Assembly (NCBI GenBank): GCA_004519485.1
Contig: CP038121.1
Span: 186,001 to 250,000, forward strand
Length of the DNA stretch: 64,000 bases
Source of the DNA: Nannochloropsis oceanica
Taxonomy: Eukaryota; Sar; Eustigmatophyceae; Eustigmatales; Monodopsidaceae
Reading direction: 5' to 3'
Of the stretch, positions 59,666 through 64,000 are shown piece by piece. The notes beneath the pieces are model-generated. The model was not told the DNA's origin, did no database searches, and saw nothing but the letters and a program-made list of their open reading frames with translations. Within the stretch, counting starts at the first letter, position 1, and every line of letters begins with the position of its first letter. Both the position numbers and the translations under genes were made by a program.

Positions 59666-60436
59666 ATGCCGCATCGTCTGATAGCCTTTCCTCAATCCCT
59701 CCTGGAGCGTCTGACGAACAAGAACTACCCTCCTACGGCAAAACGTTCGGGCGAGCCTGAGGACCTGGCCCACTCCACGTGTCCCCCTAGCCCTGGCCTA
59801 TCTGAGATGGGCATCCACCAGCCCCGCAGGATCCTTGAAGTCTATGCAAACCACCACGACGCAAGACAGGAGAAGTACGAGCTAGAGAAGTATGAGCACG
59901 AGCAGGAGAATCTCTGGCAGGTCTCAGAACAGGATAAGAGACCGCCATTGCAGCAGCAGCGGCGGCAGCAGCAGCAGCTGGAGGAGCAGGAGGAGCAGGA
60001 AGAAGTGGAAGACGAGGAAGAATCTGTAAATCCTTCGTTGAATGCGTCAACCACCATTTTCAATGCCTCGAATCCGTCTTCTGTCCATTCCTCTCCTTCT
60101 TCTTCTCCCTCCACCAACACTGCATTCTCTACTAGCGATGCCACGCTCCCCAGCTTTCCTGAAGGACCTGAATATAAGCGACAAGTCAAGCGGGCTATCT
60201 TCGATGGACTCACCGAGCTCGAGAGTAAGCCTCAGAAGTCCCCTACCATCCGGCAAACCTGGGCGCGCGCCTTCCACTCCCTTGTGGACGACCACAAGGT
60301 GGCTGTGGAGGCCTATGAGGAGGGAAAGGATGCTCGTGCTCCTGCAGCGGAAACGGCGAAAAGCGTTGTGGAGGCCATAAAGAGGGAGGAAAAGGAAGAG
60401 AGGCAGGAGTTATCGAAAGGGTGCGCGTGCATGTGA
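59666..60436 (+). CDS. Hypothetical protein with C-terminal CaaX box, 256 aa, single exon
   Basis: No family recognised. It starts MPHRLIAFPQSLLERLTNKN, has a charged Glu/Tyr/Lys stretch (EKYELEKYEHEQE), Gln-rich and Glu-rich runs, a Ser-rich linker, and then a better-ordered C-terminal region (YKRQVKRAIFDGLTELESK and TWARAFHSLVDDHKVAVEAY). It ends KGCACM: CACM fits a CaaX box, with Met at the last position typical of farnesylation, and the neighbouring cysteine could not be ruled out as a second lipid site. This suggests a membrane-tethered adaptor. The open frame reaches back to 59573, but the first ATG is at 59666. Confidence 0.7.
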   Translation: MPHRLIAFPQSLLERLTNKNYPPTAKRSGEPEDLAHSTCPPSPGLSEMGIHQPRRILEVYANHHDARQEKYELEKYEHEQENLWQVSEQDKRPPLQQQRRQQQQLEEQEEQEEVEDEEESVNPSLNASTTIFNASNPSSVHSSPSSSPSTNTAFSTSDATLPSFPEGPEYKRQVKRAIFDGLTELESKPQKSPTIRQTWARAFHSLVDDHKVAVEAYEEGKDARAPAAETAKSVVEAIKREEKEERQELSKGCACM

Positions 60437-60945
60437 GTGTTTCTTCATCAAGCAATGAAGGAAAGAGGGAGCGAGGCGTGACAAATGTCATCGAAACCCA
60501 TGTACCGACACCCCCCCCCCCAAAAGGAGATTAGCCTAGTGTCAGAACAGGAGAATGCGCTGGTGGTCTTAAGGAAAATGGAGGTGTTGCCAAAGGAAGG
60601 ACAACCGAGCTTCTTTGCTGTGTATACTATGTGTCAGGCAGGGATGACAGCGTCAGGCCAGAAGTGTGGGGGCACGACAAACATCAATATCATGCGCGAA
60701 CGAAATACCGCCCTAAGTCCTAAGAGGATAAAAAAGACGCAAAAGAAAAGGAAAATGACCACGAACACCCTGCCTAAAAGAGATTTTCGCTTTCATCAAT
60801 GGTGCTTTGATTACACTGCTGTTGTTACTTTGAAATGCTTTCCCTTCCTCCCTTTCTTTCCATCCCATATGTGTTCTGTGTCTTTCAAAGACTCTGAAGT
60901 TACCACCGAAAATACATTTCCTCCCTATCGTTCTATTTCACATGT
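60437..60945. other. Intergenic region between convergent genes
   Basis: About 510 bp between the CaaX-protein stop (+) and the exonuclease stop (-). A poly-C run sits at about 60511-60520. The open frame across it (60485 onward) is not protein-like. Confidence 0.55.
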
Positions 60946-63900
60946 TCATTTTGACTTGTTTTTCCTTCGCCCTGCCCTCCCTCGCTCCCTCCCTCCCCCC
61001 CTCCCTCTCTTCACCCCCATCAGCACCACACCGTTCAACGCATCTGCCGCATGCGCCACAAGTGAGCGTTCGTCTTCCTCCGTCCAAGGCGCTCGAATCG
61101 TCCCCGCTACGTGCTGAGGCCCGGACGAGGACGAGGAAGAGGAGGGAGTGTCCCACCGACAGCGTTGCTTGGCTTCCATCAGGTCATACACAGGGTAAAG
61201 GTCGCCCTGGAGAGCGAGAAGGAGGACAGTGCCCTCCTTCGCGCCTTCCATGAGCTGCCTTAAAAAACAATCTATTCGCGCGAGGCTGGTGAAGTGCTTG
61301 GGGCTGGGAGGGAGGGAGGGAGGGGGGGAGGACGAAGAGGGGGTAGAGAAGGGAGGGGGTTCCAAAGGGGAGTAGTAATCGCGGAAGGGCAGGTCTAGCC
61401 ACAAAAGATCGGGCTGCTGGTGGATACTGCCCTCCTCCCCTCCCTCCCTCCCTCCCTCCCCCCCACTTGGGCCTGAGACGGCTTCGAGGGCCTTGGTCAT
61501 TATCACGTCAGCCGACGGACAAGGAAACACCTCTAGCCCTCCCTCCCCCCCTTCCTCCTTCCCTCTCTCCCGCAAAACTTTCTTCACCTCTCCCGCCACC
61601 CACACTGCATCACCCTCCCTCCGATATCCCCTCGAGTACGACGACCATATCCTCGGCGCCTCCTCCCTCCCTCCCTCCCCCTCCCTGTCCCCCAGCACCC
61701 ACCCTTCCCTGGGCCCTACCACCACCACCCTCCCCCCTTCCCTCACCACCCGTCCAAACACCGGTTCCTCCTTCCCTTCCCCCCCCTCCTCCTCCCCCTC
61801 CCCACCCTCTTCCCTCCCCCATGGGCCAGGGACCGCAAACGTGTGTCCCTGCAGGAGCTTGAGAAACGCCAGTTCTAGAGCCGTTACCGCGTCTTGGTAC
61901 GAATCATGTCCCAGGCTGCCATGCCCTTGTTGGATCTCCCGCCCTCCCAAATGTGTGCGCGCAAGGTCTTTGAGTGACTTCTTGTAGGGCGAGCCTTTCG
62001 GGTGGGGATAGAGGGAGGCAGTATCCATGAGGTACGGGTGGTAGAGTTTAAGAGCACGTAGGTCACCGTCAAGGGCATGGCCGACGAGGTAGGTGGGTTT
62101 CTCGGAGAGGAGGGCGAGGAGGCGGGGTTGGAGAGAGGCAAGAGTGGTGGAGATATTGGCGAGGGTCGCCGGGGTAATCCCGCTGTAGGGTGTTCGATAG
62201 TCAAGGATGGGCAACAGGGGCTTCACATACTCATCCAAGACTACAGCGCCCATTTCGTTCACGAGCGTAAGGCGTGTTAATTCAAGCCCTGCGGCCGTGA
62301 CGCACATCTCACAATCCACGCCCCAAAGACGGATTTGCCAGGGGGAGGGATTGGAGGGAGGGAGGGGAGGAGGAGGAGGAGGAGGAGGAGGAGGAAGAGG
62401 GGAAGTGGCAGCTGCTCCAGCGGATCCCCTTTTGCGGGCGGAAGCCTTTCGTTTCTTCCCTTCCTCATCCTCCTCCTCCCCCTCGACCTCTCCCTCGTCT
62501 CCACTACTACCGGTATCCATGACGCCGTTACTCCTGCTCTCGCCATCATCACTGCTGCTACTGCTGCTGCTACTCCTCGCCTCATCCTCCTCTTTTTCCT
62601 GCCCTTCCTCCTCCCTTTCTCCCCCCTCGCCGAACCAATCTCCCGTATCAAACCCTCCTTCCCCCCATCCCTCTTCCCACTTCCTCCTCTTTCTCTCCAC
62701 CCCTCTCTCTCCCTCCTCCTCCTCCTCCTCCTCCTCCTCTTCTTCCTCCTCGCATTCCCACCACCCCTCCCCACCCCACCTCCGACTACTCACCCATCCA
62801 TCCTCTTCTCCCCCTCCCTCCCTCCCCGTCCCAAGTAACGGAAACCGTTGCCGTAACTGCTCTTGTTCAGTGAGAGAATAAGATGCTGCTTCTCTTTCAC
62901 TCATTACGGCCGTCACTTGTTCCCAGAGGCCCTCGAGGGAGAGGGGGAGGGAGGGAGGGAGGGAGGGAGGAGTGGGAGGAGGGACGGTTATGGCCGTGGT
63001 AGAAGAAGGGCGAAGAGGAATGGCTTCGGTGAGGAGGAGGGAAGGAGGCAGGACGGGCTGGGCGGGAAGAGGGAGGAGGGCGGGCTGTCCGACCCGGCCC
63101 CTTTCGCTGCTGTTGCTGCTCCTGCTGCTTGTTCGGATGAATGTCATCAGTGCCCCTTTCCCCCCCCCCCCTCCTCCTCCTCCTCCTCTTTCTCCTCCTC
63201 GTCCTTCTTCCGCCGGCAGCGCGTAGGTGGCTTCCATGACCAGCCCTCCTCCATTCGACCCCGCCCTCCCCCCACCCCACGTCAAGGTCAACTCCCTCTT
63301 CATTCCCTTCCCTCCTCCTCTCCCTCCTCCTCCTCCCTTTCTTCTCAAACACCATATACCGCCCTCCACTTGAGGCCCTTCCTTGCTCCCTCCTTCCCTC
63401 CTCAACTCCCACAGCAAAATGCCCCCTCCCTCCACCTCGCCCTCCCTCCCTCCCTCCTCGACCTCCTCCCCTTCCTCCACCTCACTCTCCTCACTCAATA
63501 ACGCCTCCCAATCCCCCCCCGGCTTCAATACCCACCGTCCTCCTTCCTTCCCTCCCTCCCTTCCTCCCTTTCCCTTCTCCACCAGGACCACCACATGGCT
63601 ATTCAGGAGCTTGGGCAGTGGGAAGTCAGGCGGGAGGGAAGAAGGGGGGGAGGAGGGGCACCAGAGCATGCAGGCCGCTGCGGAAAGAAGATGGTCGGGA
63701 CGAGGAATAGGGTCGAAGGAGGGCGTGTAACGGGCAGGAGCAGCTGTGAGGGAGGTGAGAAAGGGAAGGAGGGAGGGGTGTAGGTCACGGACGGCCTCAG
63801 GGGGAGGGAGGCCGGTAACGGTAGCAAGGATGACGTGTGGCGCTCTGTGGGGCAAGGCGTGGCGGTACAGGAAGGGAGGGAGGGAGGGAGAGGAGGAGGA

Positions 63901-64000
63901 GAAAGAGGCCTGATTATCCCACTCCTCCTCCTCCTCCTCCTCCTCTTGATCCTCCTTCTCCTGCTCCCCTTTCTGCTGCTGCTGCTGCTGCTGCTGCTGC
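60946..64000 (-). CDS. REXO1-type DEDDh 3'-5' RNA exonuclease (partial, 5' end beyond right edge)
   Basis: REXO1/Rex-family enzymes trim the 3' ends of structured RNAs such as tRNA and 5S rRNA precursors. The frame is open from the stop at 60946 to the window edge, more than 1,010 codons without an intron; the start lies beyond 64000. The exonuclease domain lies at about 62340-61850. It shows GVDCEMCVTAAGLELTRLTL (first Asp and Glu), VLDEYVKP, YRTPYSGITPATLANIST, YLVGHALDGDLRALKLYHP (second Asp), PYKKSLKDLA and GHDSYQDAVTALEL (His and last Asp), a complete DEDDh set close to animal REXO1. Flanks are rich in Glu, Gly and Pro runs. A C-terminal block after 61300 (FTSLARIDCFLRQLMEGAKE, then LYPVYDLMEAKQRC) looks ordered but is unknown to me. 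At the edge it reads as a Gln run. Confidence 0.87.
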   Translation of the reverse strand, partial: QQQQQQQQQKGEQEKEDQEEEEEEEEWDNQASFSSSSPSLPPFLYRHALPHRAPHVILATVTGLPPPEAVRDLHPSLLPFLTSLTAAPARYTPSFDPIPRPDHLLSAAACMLWCPSSPPSSLPPDFPLPKLLNSHVVVLVEKGKGGREGGKEGGRWVLKPGGDWEALLSEESEVEEGEEVEEGGREGEVEGGGILLWELRREGGSKEGPQVEGGIWCLRRKGGGGGRGGGKGMKRELTLTWGGGRAGSNGGGLVMEATYALPAEEGRGGERGGGGGGGGGKGALMTFIRTSSRSSNSSERGRVGQPALLPLPAQPVLPPSLLLTEAIPLRPSSTTAITVPPPTPPSLPPSLPLSLEGLWEQVTAVMSEREAASYSLTEQEQLRQRFPLLGTGREGGGEEDGWVSSRRWGGEGWWECEEEEEEEEEEEEEGERGVERKRRKWEEGWGEGGFDTGDWFGEGGEREEEGQEKEEDEARSSSSSSSSDDGESRSNGVMDTGSSGDEGEVEGEEEDEEGKKRKASARKRGSAGAAATSPLPPPPPPPPPPLPPSNPSPWQIRLWGVDCEMCVTAAGLELTRLTLVNEMGAVVLDEYVKPLLPILDYRTPYSGITPATLANISTTLASLQPRLLALLSEKPTYLVGHALDGDLRALKLYHPYLMDTASLYPHPKGSPYKKSLKDLARTHLGGREIQQGHGSLGHDSYQDAVTALELAFLKLLQGHTFAVPGPWGREEGGEGEEEGGEGKEEPVFGRVVREGGRVVVVGPREGWVLGDREGEGGREEAPRIWSSYSRGYRREGDAVWVAGEVKKVLRERGKEEGGEGGLEVFPCPSADVIMTKALEAVSGPSGGEGGREGGEEGSIHQQPDLLWLDLPFRDYYSPLEPPPFSTPSSSSPPPSLPPSPKHFTSLARIDCFLRQLMEGAKEGTVLLLALQGDLYPVYDLMEAKQRCRWDTPSSSSSSSGPQHVAGTIRAPWTEEDERSLVAHAADALNGVVLMGVKRGRGGGRERGRAGRRKNKSK
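63976..64000. repeat. CTG/CAG trinucleotide repeat at the window edge
   Basis: Eight or more CTG units (CAG on the coding strand) encode poly-Gln in the exonuclease N-terminal region. The tract continues beyond the window, so its full length is unknown. Confidence 0.85.

Noticed and set aside
60485-61117. Open frame between the CaaX protein and exonuclease genes
   Set aside because: Composition is unlike protein, it overlaps the end of the exonuclease gene, and it has no splice or domain support.

Overview
This is nuclear DNA of a eukaryotic alga, most likely a photosynthetic stramenopile and best guessed as a eustigmatophyte of the Nannochloropsis/Microchloropsis kind. Genes are spliced with GT-AG introns, and introns and intergenic DNA are full of (CCCT)n/(GGGA)n tetranucleotide tracts. 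One protease carries an apparent signal peptide followed by a plastid-type A|F cleavage context, and a short TTAGGG-type telomere motif is present. The taxonomic call is inference; I could not run a search. I see no rRNA, tRNA, CRISPR array, transposon or viral fossil.

Layout: (1) 1-2304, + strand, last eight exons of the mitochondrial trifunctional-protein beta subunit (3-ketoacyl-CoA thiolase), with a decayed duplicate exon at the left edge. (2) 3151-25252, + strand, one apparently intronless gene of about 22 kb for a giant HECT E3 ubiquitin ligase of about 7,370 aa. It has three SPRY, two LamG-like, one MIB/HERC2 and one UBA domain before the HECT domain. Its reading frame changes three times, each time at a long poly-G run. 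(3) 25984-27190, AP-1 sigma clathrin adaptor. (4) 28092-32219, a membrane-anchored right-handed beta-helix repeat protein. (5) 38261-33289, - strand, ten-exon Hook-like coiled-coil protein. (6) 38876-39509, ribosomal stalk protein P1. (7) 44048-40218, - strand, plastid-type carboxyl-terminal processing protease. (8) 44610-45209, Tim17/NDUFA11-like inner-membrane protein. (9) 46521-48205, clathrin light chain, with a 13-nt microexon. (10) 50949-48929, - strand, ribosomal protein L3. (11) 52677-51723, - strand, CFAP77-like flagellar protein. (12) 53046-54336, FYVE-finger protein. (13) 55057-56544, tail-anchored protein. (14) 58890-57272, - strand, CIR1 homologue. (15) 59666-60436, CaaX-ended protein. 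(16) 64000-60946, - strand, REXO1-type 3'-5' exonuclease, cut by the right edge.

Exon joins were fixed by requiring GT-AG boundaries and unbroken codon phase, so the multi-exon models are internally consistent; start codons are less certain where stated. The genes are housekeeping and do not form one pathway, although AP-1 sigma, clathrin light chain and a FYVE protein all belong to endosomal/Golgi trafficking. Three observations stand out: the giant HECT gene whose frame breaks fall exactly on its three longest poly-G runs; the many introns that begin with (GGGA)n and end with (CCCT)n, so their ends could pair and bring the splice sites together; and the lineage-specific beta-helix protein.
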